Shown: positions 14,127 through 23,564 of the stretch, piece after piece | How positions within the stretch are numbered: position 1 is the first letter of the stretch | How the letters are laid out: the number at the start of each line of letters is the position of its first letter | Assembly: GCA_002375495.1 (NCBI GenBank) | Contig: DFLU01000009.1 | Span: 63,773 to 127,772 of the forward strand | Direction of reading: 5' to 3' | Source: Flavobacteriaceae bacterium UBA3611 | GTDB taxonomy: Bacteria > Bacteroidota > Bacteroidia > Flavobacteriales > Flavobacteriaceae | DNA length: 64,000 bases | Translations under genes and position numbers: made by a program | The notes under the pieces: model-generated | Told to the model about the DNA's origin: nothing | Database searches by the model: none | The model's input: the letters and a program-made list of their open reading frames with translations, nothing else

Positions 14127-17100
14127 ATGCAAAAGAAACTTGCCGATTTCCTCTTTTCGACCCGATTAACAGCTGTTTTATTTATTGTTTTTGCTGCTGC
14201 CATGGCAGTTGGAACATTTATGGATGCTTCGTCTGAAACATCGCCAACACCTTACTCGCGTGAACTGATTTACAATGCTTGGTGGTTTGAAGCCATTATG
14301 GTATTTTTTGTCATCAATTTTATAGGAAACATCTTCCGGTTCCGATTGTACAAAAAAGAAAAATGGGCCACACTCACCCTGCATTTGTCTTTTATCTTGA
14401 TTTTAGTAGGAGCCTTTGTGACACGTTATATCGGGTATGAAGGCAGAATGGAAATAAGGGAAGGCGCTACCGAAAATAAGTTTCTTTCAGAACATACCTA
14501 CGTTACGGCTTTTGTAGATGGAGATTATGTGGTAGATGGAGTACAACAACGACGTGTAATTCCGCCGAAAAAAGTGCGCTTGTCTGAGCGGTTGGATAAC
14601 AATTTTACCTTAGAAACCGATTATAATGGGGTTCCTGTAAAAATTGCTTATAAAGAGTTTATTAAAAATGCGAAAGAAAGTCTAGTAGCTGATGTCGCGG
14701 GCGAAGGATACCTTAAGATAGTAGAGAGTGGAGGAGGCGAGAAGCATGACCATTGGTTACAAATTGGGCAAGTTGCCAATATCCACAATATATTATTTGC
14801 GTTAAACAAACCTACCCAGGGCGCTGTGAACATTACTTATGACGAAAATGATGGTAGTTATAGTATTTCGGCTCCTTTTGAAGGTTCTTTCTTAAACATG
14901 GCCGAATTGAGTGCTGCTGGTATCGAACCTGGGCAGGCCATGGGTAATATGGAGCAATTTCAGCGTCGTTTTGCAAGCGATAGCGTGCAACCCCTTATGC
15001 TACGATCGTTATATAATTTAGCCGATATGCAGTTTGTGATTCCAGATCCAGTGACTGTAGGTCGTCAAGGTGTTGTACGAGCAGAAGCACCAGAACAGAC
15101 CAACCAAGACGGATTGATTTTGGAAGTAACAGCAGGGAATGAAACTAAGACGGTAGAACTGTTAGGGGGTGCAGGTACGGCTCCAGACCCCACTAAAGTG
15201 ACGGTGAATGGCCTCGATGTATATATAACGTATGGCTCTAAAGAATACGAGTTGCCTTTTAGCATTACGCTACGTGATTTTATTGCTGAAAAGTATCCAG
15301 GTACAGAAAAAAACTACAAATCGTTTAAGAGCAAGCTCACCGTAAGCGATTCTGATACTGAATTTTTCGATACCGAAGTGTATATGAACCACGTCCTAGA
15401 CCATAAAGGCTATCGTTTTTTCCAAGCGAGTTTCAATCCCGATGAAAAAGGAACCATTCTTTCCGTAAATCATGATATGTGGGGGACATGGATTACCTAT
15501 ATCGGTTATTTCTTGCTATATCTTGGACTCATGGCGATTCTATTTGTGAAAGGGTCTCGATTTGGGTCATTAAAAAGAATGTTAGATAAAGTGAAATCGA
15601 AAAGAGCAAAACTAACAGCGGTGTTGTTGATACTGTTCAGTTTCGGAATACAGGCGCAAGAAACTACCCATGCACACTCACAGGTAAAAATGGAGCAGAT
15701 TGATAGCGTAATAAAGGCGAATGTGGTAGACAAAGCCCATGCTGCTGAGTTTGCTGAATTAATCATTCAGGATAATGGACGCATGAAGCCTGTGCATACC
15801 TACGCCAGCCAATTGCTACGAAAAATTAGTAGGAGTAACGACTACGACGGGATGGATGCCAACCAAGTGTTCTTGTCGATGACCGAATTTCCAAGACTTT
15901 GGGTTGAAGTACCTTTAGTGAATTTAAAACGCGGTAATGATAGCATTCGGAAAGTGCTGGGCGTACCTACCGATACTGAGAAAATTACCTTACTCGATCT
16001 ATTCAACGAACAAGGAAATAATAAACTAGACCCATACCTGCAAACGGCAACGGCCAAGAATAACCCAAACCAGTTTGAAAAAGATTTTATCAAGACCTAC
16101 GAAAATGTTTTTTTACTGAATGAAGCACTAAGCGGGAGTATTCTAAGAATTTTCCCCGTTCCGAATGACGAGGGTAACAAATGGGTGTCGTACTTAGAAC
16201 TGGGAGAAGCTAATTTTAAAGGGCAAGATTCTATGGCGGTACGCAATATCCTACCAGCGTATTTCCAAAGTTTGGCCCAAGCAAGAAAAACAGGGGATTA
16301 TACCCAAGCCGAAGCCGTTTTGGAAGGTCTTAAGAAATTTCAGCGAACCTACGGAGCAGAAGTGATTCCTTCAGAAAATAGAATCAAAGCCGAAATTATC
16401 TATAACAAAGTAGATATTTTTAATAGGCTCTACAAGTACTTTACCCTGATAGGTGTGTTGATGTTCGTGTTTATAATTTTCCAGATTTTTAAAGAAGGAA
16501 AACGTATTAACTACCTTATAAAGATTTGTAAATATATTATTTGGGCATTTTTTATACTGATGACGGCCGGTTTGGTTATGCGCTGGTATGTTAGTGGCCA
16601 TGCACCCTGGAGTGATGCGTACGAAAGTATCATTTATGTGGCTTGGGCGACGGTGTTCTTTGGGTTGGCATTTGGACGGAAAAGTGATCTCACCATTGCA
16701 TCTACAGCCTTTGTGGCAGCAATTATTTTATGGGTGGCCAACCAGAATTGGCTAGACCCGAGCATTGCGAATCTCGTACCTGTGTTAGATAGTTATTGGC
16801 TTATGATTCATGTAGCCGTAATTGTTGCGAGTTACGGGCCTTTTACCCTAGGGATGATTTTGGGGACCACCATCTTGCTACTTATTTTATTGACTACCAA
16901 GACTAACAAAGTTAAAATGGAACTTACCATCAAGGAGTTAACCATTATCACCGAGATGGCACTTACTGTTGGTTTGGTAATGCTTACCATAGGAAATTTC
17001 CTCGGGGGGCAATGGGCGAATGAAAGTTGGGGGCGCTATTGGGGTTGGGACCCTAAAGAAACTTGGGCGCTCATCAGTATTATGATCTACGCCTTTGTGA

Positions 17101-17333
17101 TTCATGCAAGATTAGTGCCTGGCTTACGCGGCAAATGGACCTTTGCTGTGATGTCTATTTTTGCTTATGCAAGTATTATGATGACCTATTTTGGGGTAAA
17201 CTTCTACCTTACCGGACTGCACAGTTATGCCAGTGGTGATGTGCCTGTAACCCCTACCTTTATTTATTATTTGGTTGGATTCTTTGTGGTATTGAGTGCA
17301 GTATCATTCGTTAAGTATCGAAAGGTATATTAA
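14127..17333 (+). CDS. ccsBA: Fused cytochrome c synthase CcsBA (system II)
   Basis: Carries haem across the inner membrane and attaches it to CXXCH motifs of apocytochromes c. The 1068-residue protein joins both system II subunits. The N-terminal half is ResB/CcsB-like, with helices near the start (RLTAVLFIVFAAAMAVGTFMD), a large periplasmic region, and a helix near residue 460. The C-terminal half is CcsA-like and has the haem-binding WWD motif (WGRYWGWDPKETWA, about 965-978), with conserved His in GHAPW, IHVAV and GLHSY. A second signal-like hydrophobic stretch (LTAVLLILFSFGIQAQ) at about 493-508 marks the join. I chose the ATG at 14127 over TTG 14109 because the latter overlaps the promoter box. 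Confidence 0.95.
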   Translation: MQKKLADFLFSTRLTAVLFIVFAAAMAVGTFMDASSETSPTPYSRELIYNAWWFEAIMVFFVINFIGNIFRFRLYKKEKWATLTLHLSFILILVGAFVTRYIGYEGRMEIREGATENKFLSEHTYVTAFVDGDYVVDGVQQRRVIPPKKVRLSERLDNNFTLETDYNGVPVKIAYKEFIKNAKESLVADVAGEGYLKIVESGGGEKHDHWLQIGQVANIHNILFALNKPTQGAVNITYDENDGSYSISAPFEGSFLNMAELSAAGIEPGQAMGNMEQFQRRFASDSVQPLMLRSLYNLADMQFVIPDPVTVGRQGVVRAEAPEQTNQDGLILEVTAGNETKTVELLGGAGTAPDPTKVTVNGLDVYITYGSKEYELPFSITLRDFIAEKYPGTEKNYKSFKSKLTVSDSDTEFFDTEVYMNHVLDHKGYRFFQASFNPDEKGTILSVNHDMWGTWITYIGYFLLYLGLMAILFVKGSRFGSLKRMLDKVKSKRAKLTAVLLILFSFGIQAQETTHAHSQVKMEQIDSVIKANVVDKAHAAEFAELIIQDNGRMKPVHTYASQLLRKISRSNDYDGMDANQVFLSMTEFPRLWVEVPLVNLKRGNDSIRKVLGVPTDTEKITLLDLFNEQGNNKLDPYLQTATAKNNPNQFEKDFIKTYENVFLLNEALSGSILRIFPVPNDEGNKWVSYLELGEANFKGQDSMAVRNILPAYFQSLAQARKTGDYTQAEAVLEGLKKFQRTYGAEVIPSENRIKAEIIYNKVDIFNRLYKYFTLIGVLMFVFIIFQIFKEGKRINYLIKICKYIIWAFFILMTAGLVMRWYVSGHAPWSDAYESIIYVAWATVFFGLAFGRKSDLTIASTAFVAAIILWVANQNWLDPSIANLVPVLDSYWLMIHVAVIVASYGPFTLGMILGTTILLLILLTTKTNKVKMELTIKELTIITEMALTVGLVMLTIGNFLGGQWANESWGRYWGWDPKETWALISIMIYAFVIHARLVPGLRGKWTFAVMSIFAYASIMMTYFGVNFYLTGLHSYASGDVPVTPTFIYYLVGFFVVLSAVSFVKYRKVY

Positions 17334-17361
17334 AAAAGGGTAAACCATTTGGTTTACCCTT
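17333..17361 (-). terminator. Intergenic terminator between ccsBA and the 7TM regulator
   Basis: An 11-bp perfect stem (AAGGGTAAACC / GGTTTACCCTT) with a 4-base loop. On the minus strand it is followed by a T run, so it suits the 7TM regulator gene. On the plus strand it directly follows the ccsBA stop but lacks a strong T tail, so its use there is less certain. Confidence 0.75.
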
Positions 17362-17408
17362 AACTCATGTTTGTTTCTAGTTGGGGAAACTTTTTCTCGA
17401 ATAGAATT

Positions 17409-18725
17409 TTAGTTGTACAGATAGTCTGGCTGACTGTCTAACAATCGGAAGTCTTCTTGTATTTGTTCACCGATTTCAAGTTTTTCATAGAGTTCCTTGG
17501 TCAGTTCTTCAATCTCTAGTTCGGTGGTTTTTAGCTTACGTGCAATTTTTGAGTTTTCTTTACCTTCGCTTATGTATTGCAGTAGTTTTATTTGCAGACC
17601 GTCCAAATCATAGTGCATGATTAAATTTTCCAGATAGACATCTTCCATCAGTTTTACTGCACTCTGTCGGTTCATGGCTTCTTGTCTTTTCAAGAAGATA
17701 CGCATTTCGGTTTGTCTCATTTCGTGCTCTTCTTTTATCGCTCGCATTCTATAAATAATGGCATAGGTAAGGATAAGCATTTCTACAAGTCCAGCAATCT
17801 TGATATGCACTGCTTCCGTAGAAAGAAAATTGACCCCTATATTTTTCAATACAAAAAAGTCTACTGCAAATAGTAAAGGAATAAACGAAGCAATGGCATA
17901 AAATTTCGCATAGTTTTTTCTGCTGAATAGAAATACGCCAGCGCCAAAATAACAGACCAATACTGAAATAGAAACGAAGTTCGCCGTATAGGCAAGAATG
18001 GTACCTTCAGATAAAAAGGCTGCTCCAATTAAGATCCCTGAAATAACGACTAGGGGAAAAGCAATAAACTTTACCTTCGGAAAGAATTCCTCTAGATTCA
18101 GATATTTAGATGCGAACAACGCACTAAAGCCCATGGCAATCCACAATAAAAAGGATTGAATTAACAACGGATTGGAAGGTGTGTCGAGGCCAAACAGGTG
18201 GTGAATTCCATCGTTATAAAAGAAAACAGCGGTAACCCCAGCCAATGCCAGTGAATAAAACAAAAACAACCGTTCTTCGAATATGAAATAACAAAGTATA
18301 TTCACCAACAGCACCATAAGTGCGAAACCGTAATACATACCTTGCTTAAATGATGTTTTTGCTTCTGCAGATGAGTTTGTGGCAAGTATTGAACTTTCCT
18401 GAATATTTTTTTCGGTTGGTGTGGTTGCCGGTTGCAATTTTTTGTAGGAAAATTCTTCAATAGTGGAAAGTTCACCATTTTTCGGTCCAATATCAGTTGC
18501 CTGGTTTTGGGAAACATCAACCAAAGCTGAGGTATCATTTTTCAATGTAATCGAAACTGTCGAATTTTTCTTGGATGCTTTCATGCTAGGTAGCGTAAAA
18601 GCAGTAGTTGTCGTATTTTCTGCTGTGTTGGATGTTCCTTCGTTAGTTGCAAATGAATCGGTTGGATTCAGTAAAATTGCCAGCAAAAAACACCACAATG
18701 CGGGGTAGAATTGTAGCCTTCTCAT
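17409..18725 (-). CDS. 7TM-DISM-like membrane protein with LuxR-like C-terminus
   Basis: A 438-residue protein: signal peptide (ending DSFATNE), a low-complexity Ser/Thr-rich periplasmic segment to about residue 125, then about seven to eight transmembrane helices (130-330), and a cytoplasmic tail of about 100 residues. The tail starts with a coiled-coil-like helix (IIYRMRAIKEEHEMRQTEM) and ends with a helix-turn-helix-like stretch (LLQYISEGKENSKIARKLK), where EGKENSKIA resembles the LuxR/GerE recognition region. Bacteroidota have 7TMR-DISM proteins fused to such outputs. It may act as a membrane-bound regulator, but a classical DNA-binding helix is only suggestive. Transcribed toward ccsBA, it has the 17333-17361 terminator. 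Confidence 0.7.
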   Translation of the reverse strand: MRRLQFYPALWCFLLAILLNPTDSFATNEGTSNTAENTTTTAFTLPSMKASKKNSTVSITLKNDTSALVDVSQNQATDIGPKNGELSTIEEFSYKKLQPATTPTEKNIQESSILATNSSAEAKTSFKQGMYYGFALMVLLVNILCYFIFEERLFLFYSLALAGVTAVFFYNDGIHHLFGLDTPSNPLLIQSFLLWIAMGFSALFASKYLNLEEFFPKVKFIAFPLVVISGILIGAAFLSEGTILAYTANFVSISVLVCYFGAGVFLFSRKNYAKFYAIASFIPLLFAVDFFVLKNIGVNFLSTEAVHIKIAGLVEMLILTYAIIYRMRAIKEEHEMRQTEMRIFLKRQEAMNRQSAVKLMEDVYLENLIMHYDLDGLQIKLLQYISEGKENSKIARKLKTTELEIEELTKELYEKLEIGEQIQEDFRLLDSQPDYLYN

Positions 18726-18751
18726 AAGTAAGTTTTAATAATTTGGGTACC

Positions 18752-18759
18752 CCAATATA
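18752..18759 (-). promoter_or_regulatory. Possible promoter box of the 7TM regulator
   Basis: Minus strand TATATTGG, one mismatch from TAnnTTTG, followed by GGTACC and 26 bases before the ATG at 18725. Confidence 0.3.
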
Positions 18760-18830
18760 CATAAAAAATACATTTCAGCTAATAAATGTGCATTTTATCG
18801 ATGTTTTTAAAGTTTTTCAGTTTTAAAGCA

Positions 18831-18867
18831 AAAAATCCGGATGCCTGCAAAGTCATCCGGATTTTTT
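18831..18867 (-). terminator. fumC terminator
   Basis: A 13-bp perfect stem (AAAAATCCGGATG / CATCCGGATTTTT) with a 10-base loop, 22 bases after the fumC stop. On the minus strand it ends in a T run. Confidence 0.85.
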
Positions 18868-18888
18868 ATAGTGGTGTTTGTAACTAAG

Positions 18889-20280
18889 TTAGTTCCCAAC
18901 CATATCTTCAGGCTTCACCCAAGCATCAAATTCGTCTGCGGTGAGATAACCAAGGTTTACGGCTTCCTCTTTAAGCGTTGTACCATTTTTATGTGCCATA
19001 TTCGCAATTTCTGCTGCTTTGTAATAGCCAATTTTTGTATTTAGGGCCGTTACCAACATCAGCGAATTATTTAACATTTTCTGAATGACCTCATGATTAG
19101 GAGCTATTCCTTGAGCACAATGTTCATCGAACGACACACAAGCATCTCCTAATAGCTGTGCAGACTGTAAAATGTTTGCAGCCATTACAGGTTTAAAAAC
19201 ATTCAATTCATAATGTCCTTGCATACCACCAACTCCTATCGCCACATCGTTCCCCATCACTTGTGCGCAAACCATGGTGAGTGCTTCACATTGGGTTGGA
19301 TTCACTTTACCGGGCATGATAGAAGATCCAGGTTCATTGGCAGGAATGGTAATTTCACCAATACCACTACGTGGGCCACTGGCCAACATTCGGATGTCGT
19401 TAGCAATTTTATTTAAAGAAACGGCTAACTGCTTTAGAGCGCCATGTGTTTCTACAATGGCGTCATGCGCAGCCAATGCTTCAAATTTATTTTCTGCTGT
19501 AACAAAAGGAAGTTCTGTAAAGGTCGCAATATATTCAGCGACTTTAACGGCGTATCCTTTAGGAGTATTGATGCCGGTTCCTACGGCCGTGCCGCCAAGG
19601 GCCAATTCAGAAAGGTGGGGTAATGTATTACGTAAGGCTTTTAATCCGTGGTCTAATTGCGAGGCGTATCCGCTAAATTCTTGTCCGAGTGTTAATGGTG
19701 TTGCATCCATTAAATGGGTACGGCCAATTTTTACGACATCTTTAAACGCTTCCGATTTTTTTTCTAGTGTGTTCTGCAATTGTTCGATTCCAGGTATTGT
19801 GACATCGATAATTTTTTTATAGGCAGCAATGTGCATTCCAGTAGGAAAGGTGTCGTTAGACGATTGGCTTTTGTTTACATCGTCGTTAGGCTGAAGAGTT
19901 TTATCTCCTTCACCGATGTTTTTACCTGCCAATTGGTGTGCGCGATTGGCAATTACCTCATTCACGTTCATGTTACTTTGCGTGCCGCTTCCCGTTTGCC
20001 AAATCACCAATGGAAATTGATCGTCATGTTCTCCAGCGAGAATTTCATCACAAACTTTAGAGATAAGGTCTCTTTTGGCTTCTGAGAGTACGCCCAATTC
20101 GCAATTGGTATGTGCAGCAGCTTTTTTGAGATAGGCAAACCCATATACTACTTCCAGTGGCATAGAAGCGGGCGCACCAATTTTAAAATTATTTCGGGAA
20201 CGCTCTGTTTGCGCACCCCAGAGTTTGTCGGCAGGTACTTGTACCTCGCCCATGGTGTCTTTTTCTATTCGGTAGTTCAT
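18889..20280 (-). CDS. fumC: Class II fumarate hydratase
   Basis: Interconverts fumarate and L-malate in the TCA cycle (iron-independent tetramer). The 463-residue length is standard. The superfamily signature GSSIMPGKVNP begins at residue 318 with the catalytic serine in the SS pair. Other conserved sites are GSGTQSNMNVNE at about 97-108, the SSNDTFP motif at about 140-146 and the GRTHLMDATP motif at about 186-195 with its catalytic His. I placed the start at ATG 20280 (MNYRIEKD); the longer reading frame would add 17 residues upstream that overlap the promoter. It is a stand-alone unit with its own promoter and terminator. Confidence 0.97.
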   Translation of the reverse strand: MNYRIEKDTMGEVQVPADKLWGAQTERSRNNFKIGAPASMPLEVVYGFAYLKKAAAHTNCELGVLSEAKRDLISKVCDEILAGEHDDQFPLVIWQTGSGTQSNMNVNEVIANRAHQLAGKNIGEGDKTLQPNDDVNKSQSSNDTFPTGMHIAAYKKIIDVTIPGIEQLQNTLEKKSEAFKDVVKIGRTHLMDATPLTLGQEFSGYASQLDHGLKALRNTLPHLSELALGGTAVGTGINTPKGYAVKVAEYIATFTELPFVTAENKFEALAAHDAIVETHGALKQLAVSLNKIANDIRMLASGPRSGIGEITIPANEPGSSIMPGKVNPTQCEALTMVCAQVMGNDVAIGVGGMQGHYELNVFKPVMAANILQSAQLLGDACVSFDEHCAQGIAPNHEVIQKMLNNSLMLVTALNTKIGYYKAAEIANMAHKNGTTLKEEAVNLGYLTADEFDAWVKPEDMVGN

Positions 20281-20300
20281 AATTACGATATTAGCGACGG

Positions 20301-20331
20301 CAAAGGTACGAAAACAGCAAAGGCTTCTCAA
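20301..20331 (-). promoter_or_regulatory. fumC promoter
   Basis: Minus strand -7 box TACCTTTG at 20308-20301, with TTG at 20331-20329 spaced 20 bases upstream. The box ends 20 bases before the fumC ATG. Confidence 0.65.
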
Positions 20332-20373
20332 GCCACATCTGTTTAATTCCTGTGGATAAATTGGAATTAATTT

Positions 20374-20405
20374 TTGTTTTTTCTGAAAAAAGCGTGTTAT
20401 CTTTG
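20374..20405 (+). promoter_or_regulatory. Promoter of the 57-aa membrane protein gene
   Basis: TATCTTTG at 20398-20405 and TTG at 20374-20376 (within a TTTTTG run), 21 bases apart. The box ends 21 bases before the ATG at 20427. It is divergent from the fumC promoter. Confidence 0.65.
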
Positions 20406-20426
20406 CAACATAAAACCACGCAGATT

Positions 20427-20600
20427 ATGTTCGAATTTGACCAATATTTAGGATTTTTAGCTTTCTTGACCATTTTAACCATCGGTTTTTGGTTGATGAT
20501 TTTTTTAGTATCATTCATTCCATATTGGATTGGTGGTGCTTTGTATGAAAATTGGAAATTAAAGCGTGAAGCAAAAAGACAAGAAGAAGAGACACTTTAA
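20427..20600 (+). CDS. Small membrane protein (57 aa)
   Basis: A 57-residue product with two hydrophobic stretches close together (about residues 9-38, FLAFLTILTIGFWLMIFLVSF split by a short turn) and a charged C-terminal tail (WKLKREAKRQEEETL) that should be cytoplasmic and helical. I start it at ATG 20427 because a good promoter box lies just upstream; the longer reading frame would begin inside the promoter. A bidirectional terminator follows. I do not recognise the family and assign no function. Having its own promoter and terminator makes a real gene likely. Confidence 0.7.
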   Translation: MFEFDQYLGFLAFLTILTIGFWLMIFLVSFIPYWIGGALYENWKLKREAKRQEEETL

Positions 20601-20624
20601 TTACATGTCTATCTATATATAGTA

Positions 20625-20660
20625 TAAAAAAGGAGCTCTAACTAGAGCTCCTTTTCTTTT
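20625..20660. terminator. Bidirectional terminator
   Basis: A 12-bp stem (AAAAGGAGCTCT / AGAGCTCCTTTT) with a 4-base loop and T-rich tails on both strands. It serves the 57-aa gene (+) and the converging TonB receptor gene (-). Confidence 0.88.
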
Positions 20661-20680
20661 ATGTCTTACATAGTTTACTT

Positions 20681-23137
20681 TTATCCGCCAAAGTCGCCTT
20701 CACCGTCATCAAAGTCTCCATTGCCACGCTCCCCACGCTGACGTTGTTTCTTTTGGTTGAAACGATACGTAAAGCTTAAATTGAATTGTCGCTCTCGCCA
20801 TTGAAACTCACTATCACTAATAAAAGAGGGTGTTTCAGTGCGCGTGATACGTTTTCTTGAATTCAGTAGGTCACTTACATTGAAACCTATGGTTGCATTC
20901 TCATCCATGATATCTTTGCTGAAAGCCAAGTTGATACTCAATATTCCTTCGTTTTCAGATTGCGCGTCGTTTCTAGGCCCTCTGTAGAAAGCAGTAGTCT
21001 GCCAATCAATTTTAGAAGGCAGTGTCACCTTAGAGCTTCCGCGGGCGAACCAGCTTGTGTTTTCAGTACCATAATCTACATCATTGAAAATTCCTTCTGT
21101 TTTAAAACCAAAGAAATTAAAGCTTCCGTTTAAGCGCAGCCATTTTGCTGGATTATAAAGAATTCCTGCTTCAAAACCGTAGCGTTCGTTCGTAGACAGG
21201 TTAAAGGGTATAGTTCTAATAATGGGCACACCATTGGGTGTTACTTGGCCAGTATCTTCGCTTACACGTTCAAAAGCATCTGTTTCTCGTTGGTAATACA
21301 CAGATGTGGTAAGTGTTAATTTACTCCATCGTCTTAGATACCCCAAATCGAAGGCATTTGCAAAGGCGGGTCGCAAACTTGGATTTCCTTGAAATACGTT
21401 TGCTTCACTACTTCTTGATGGGAATGGGTTAATGAAAAATCCGCGCGGGCGATTGATCCTACGGTTGTATCCAAGTGTAACATTTTCTCGTTCGTCCAGT
21501 TCATAGACTAAATTTACTGTTGGAAATAATCCTGTATAACTGTTGTCAAAATTTACGTCAAAATCGTCATTGCTCGTAATATCCTCTCCAGTTACATTTC
21601 CTTTTAATTGGGTGTCTTCCAGACGAAGTCCTAACAAGAAAGAAAACTTGCCAAATTTATTTCCGTATTGGGTGTACAGCGCATTTACGTTTTCTTCGTA
21701 GGTAAAAACATTAGAAAGACTATCATTTCGAACAAAGGCACCATTGGCTGTAAGTTGTTCTGTAAGTAAATAATCGGTTTCTGTTTTTTCAAAATTTCCC
21801 CGATAACCTATTTCAAATTGTGCGTTTTCACCAATAGGGCGCACATAATCGGCCTGAACTAAATATTCATTTTGATTTTCCTTTTGGGTAATTAATTCTG
21901 CTGGAAGTAATTCAGTAGTGGGAAAGGTATTGAACTCATCGATAAACGATGTTTCGGTCTCTTTGTCATCTTCAGCTTGTAAATCGACTGTTAGCTTGTG
22001 CCCGCTGTCGTCGAAATTGTTCACGTAATTCAATGAAAACTGAAGACTGGTATCTTCTTCGGTTTCTGTTTCTATTCGGCTTCGCTCTACGGCAAGGGCA
22101 TTCGATGCATTAAACTCTTGTGTTAGGTTGGTGGTGGTATCTTCATCATCTCCAAGGCGTAAGAATCCAGAAGCAGTTAGGGAAGATTTTTCAGTTAAAT
22201 AGTACTCAATCCCTAAGTTTGTATTAAATCCACGGTTCAATCGGTCGTAATCGCGCTCTTCTACCACCAACGGGTTCGATGCGTTTGCATTCAAATATTG
22301 GGTTTCAAAAAAAGCGTTTCCAGGAGATTCTCGATATCGAATTCCTGTAGTATTGAAGATGTTAAACTTATCGGTTCGTAAATTAATGTTTCCAGTCAAC
22401 CCGCTACTTAGCGGAACTCCTAGATTTGCCTGTACGGAACCATTTAGGCCCAACGTTTTTTCTTTTCTAAGGATGATATTTAAAATACCTGCGGTTCCTT
22501 CGGCATCATATCGAGCTGAAGGAGAAGTAATCACTTCCACCCGTTCTATGGCTTCGGCAGGTAATTGGCGCAACGCATCAGTACTTCCAAACCCGGCAAT
22601 GGCACTTGGTTTTCCGTTGATAAGAATTCGAACGTTCTCATTTCCTCGTAAGCTAATAGCTCCATCTACATCTACCGTTACCGAAGGTACATTACTAAGC
22701 GCATCGCTCACGGTAGCACCACTAGTGGTGAGGTCTTTCCCGATGTTGTACACTTTTTTGTCTAATCGAATTTGTACTTCGGTTGTTTCGGCACGTACCA
22801 CTATTTCATCTAAACTTTCAGAATCGAGTGAAAGATAGACATTTGGGAGCGTTGTGTTTTGTTGAAGACGCTGATTGGGCTTTTCTATAGTTTTATAACT
22901 GATAAATTCATATCTAACCGTGTAGGTGCCAGCATCAACTTCGATGGCATAATTTCCGTCAAGGTCTGTGATTCCTCCTGTAACGGTTTTTCCCGACGCA
23001 TCAATAAATGATACCGTAGCATACTCGAGGGGGTAGTTTGTACCTTGTTCGAGTACTTTTCCATCGGCGATTACTGTGTTTTGGGCAATTAAAAATGAAC
23101 TGAATAAGAGGGCTAAAAGACTGGTAAGTATTTTCAT
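20681..23137 (-). CDS. TonB-dependent receptor-like outer membrane beta-barrel protein
   Basis: An 818-residue outer-membrane protein. A signal peptide (ending SFLIAQN) is followed by a carboxypeptidase-D regulatory-like beta domain (about 22-105; YPLEYATVSF, GGITDLDGNYAI). A plug domain follows (about 120-220), with VRAETTEVQIRLDKKVYNI, VSDALSNVPSVTVD and ILRK typical of the family, then a barrel of the OMP_b-brl_3 type. No obvious TonB box is seen. The last 20 residues are a Gly/Asp/Arg-rich tail (RGERGNGDFDDGEGDFGG) after the final strand, not the usual terminal aromatic. The substrate is unknown, and there is no SusD or other transport partner nearby, so it stands alone. Confidence 0.88.
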   Translation of the reverse strand: MKILTSLLALLFSSFLIAQNTVIADGKVLEQGTNYPLEYATVSFIDASGKTVTGGITDLDGNYAIEVDAGTYTVRYEFISYKTIEKPNQRLQQNTTLPNVYLSLDSESLDEIVVRAETTEVQIRLDKKVYNIGKDLTTSGATVSDALSNVPSVTVDVDGAISLRGNENVRILINGKPSAIAGFGSTDALRQLPAEAIERVEVITSPSARYDAEGTAGILNIILRKEKTLGLNGSVQANLGVPLSSGLTGNINLRTDKFNIFNTTGIRYRESPGNAFFETQYLNANASNPLVVEERDYDRLNRGFNTNLGIEYYLTEKSSLTASGFLRLGDDEDTTTNLTQEFNASNALAVERSRIETETEEDTSLQFSLNYVNNFDDSGHKLTVDLQAEDDKETETSFIDEFNTFPTTELLPAELITQKENQNEYLVQADYVRPIGENAQFEIGYRGNFEKTETDYLLTEQLTANGAFVRNDSLSNVFTYEENVNALYTQYGNKFGKFSFLLGLRLEDTQLKGNVTGEDITSNDDFDVNFDNSYTGLFPTVNLVYELDERENVTLGYNRRINRPRGFFINPFPSRSSEANVFQGNPSLRPAFANAFDLGYLRRWSKLTLTTSVYYQRETDAFERVSEDTGQVTPNGVPIIRTIPFNLSTNERYGFEAGILYNPAKWLRLNGSFNFFGFKTEGIFNDVDYGTENTSWFARGSSKVTLPSKIDWQTTAFYRGPRNDAQSENEGILSINLAFSKDIMDENATIGFNVSDLLNSRKRITRTETPSFISDSEFQWRERQFNLSFTYRFNQKKQRQRGERGNGDFDDGEGDFGG

Positions 23138-23222
23138 GTAATTTCTTTGGGCATTGGACTACGAAAATACAGTTAGGTTTAGCCCAAGAATTACAAAGTT
23201 TTGTTAAAATCAGAAGGGTACT

Positions 23223-23564
23223 TTATAAAATTTCGCTGATGCTTTCGGGGGGTCTTCCAACAACCGCTTTTTTGCCATGAACCACAATGGGTCGCTCGAT
23301 TAATTTTGGGTGCTTTACCATTGCAGCAATCACTTGGCCTTGGGATAGGTCTTTCCCTTTATAGTGTTCTTTCCAGATCGATTCATTTTTGCGAACTAAA
23401 TCGATGGGCTGAATGCCTAATGTCTTGATGATTTCTGAAAGTTTTTCTTCGGAAATAGGTTCGTCTAAGTATTTTACTATTTCATATTGTTTTCCAGAAG
23501 CTTCAACTATAGCGAGGCCTTGTCTCGATTTGCTGCATCTTGGGTTGTGGTATATGGTAATCAT
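23223..23564 (-). CDS. ArsC-family reductase (glutaredoxin-like)
   Basis: A 113-residue thioredoxin-fold protein of the ArsC/Spx superfamily. The catalytic cysteine is Cys10 in YHNPRCSKSRQ, and the C-terminal part has RPIVVHGKKAVVGRPPE with the conserved Arg residues of glutaredoxin-coupled arsenate reductases. It would reduce arsenate to arsenite. No arsB, acr3 or arsR lies nearby, so a role in arsenic resistance is unproven, and YffB/Spx-like functions are possible. Its start overlaps the stop of the upstream 158-aa gene by four bases (ATGA), which implies coupled translation. Confidence 0.85.
   Translation of the reverse strand: MITIYHNPRCSKSRQGLAIVEASGKQYEIVKYLDEPISEEKLSEIIKTLGIQPIDLVRKNESIWKEHYKGKDLSQGQVIAAMVKHPKLIERPIVVHGKKAVVGRPPESISEIL

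Noticed and set aside
23223..23564. An arsenic resistance operon
   Set aside because: Only the ArsC-like reductase is present, with no arsR, acr3, arsB or arsM within the neighbourhood.
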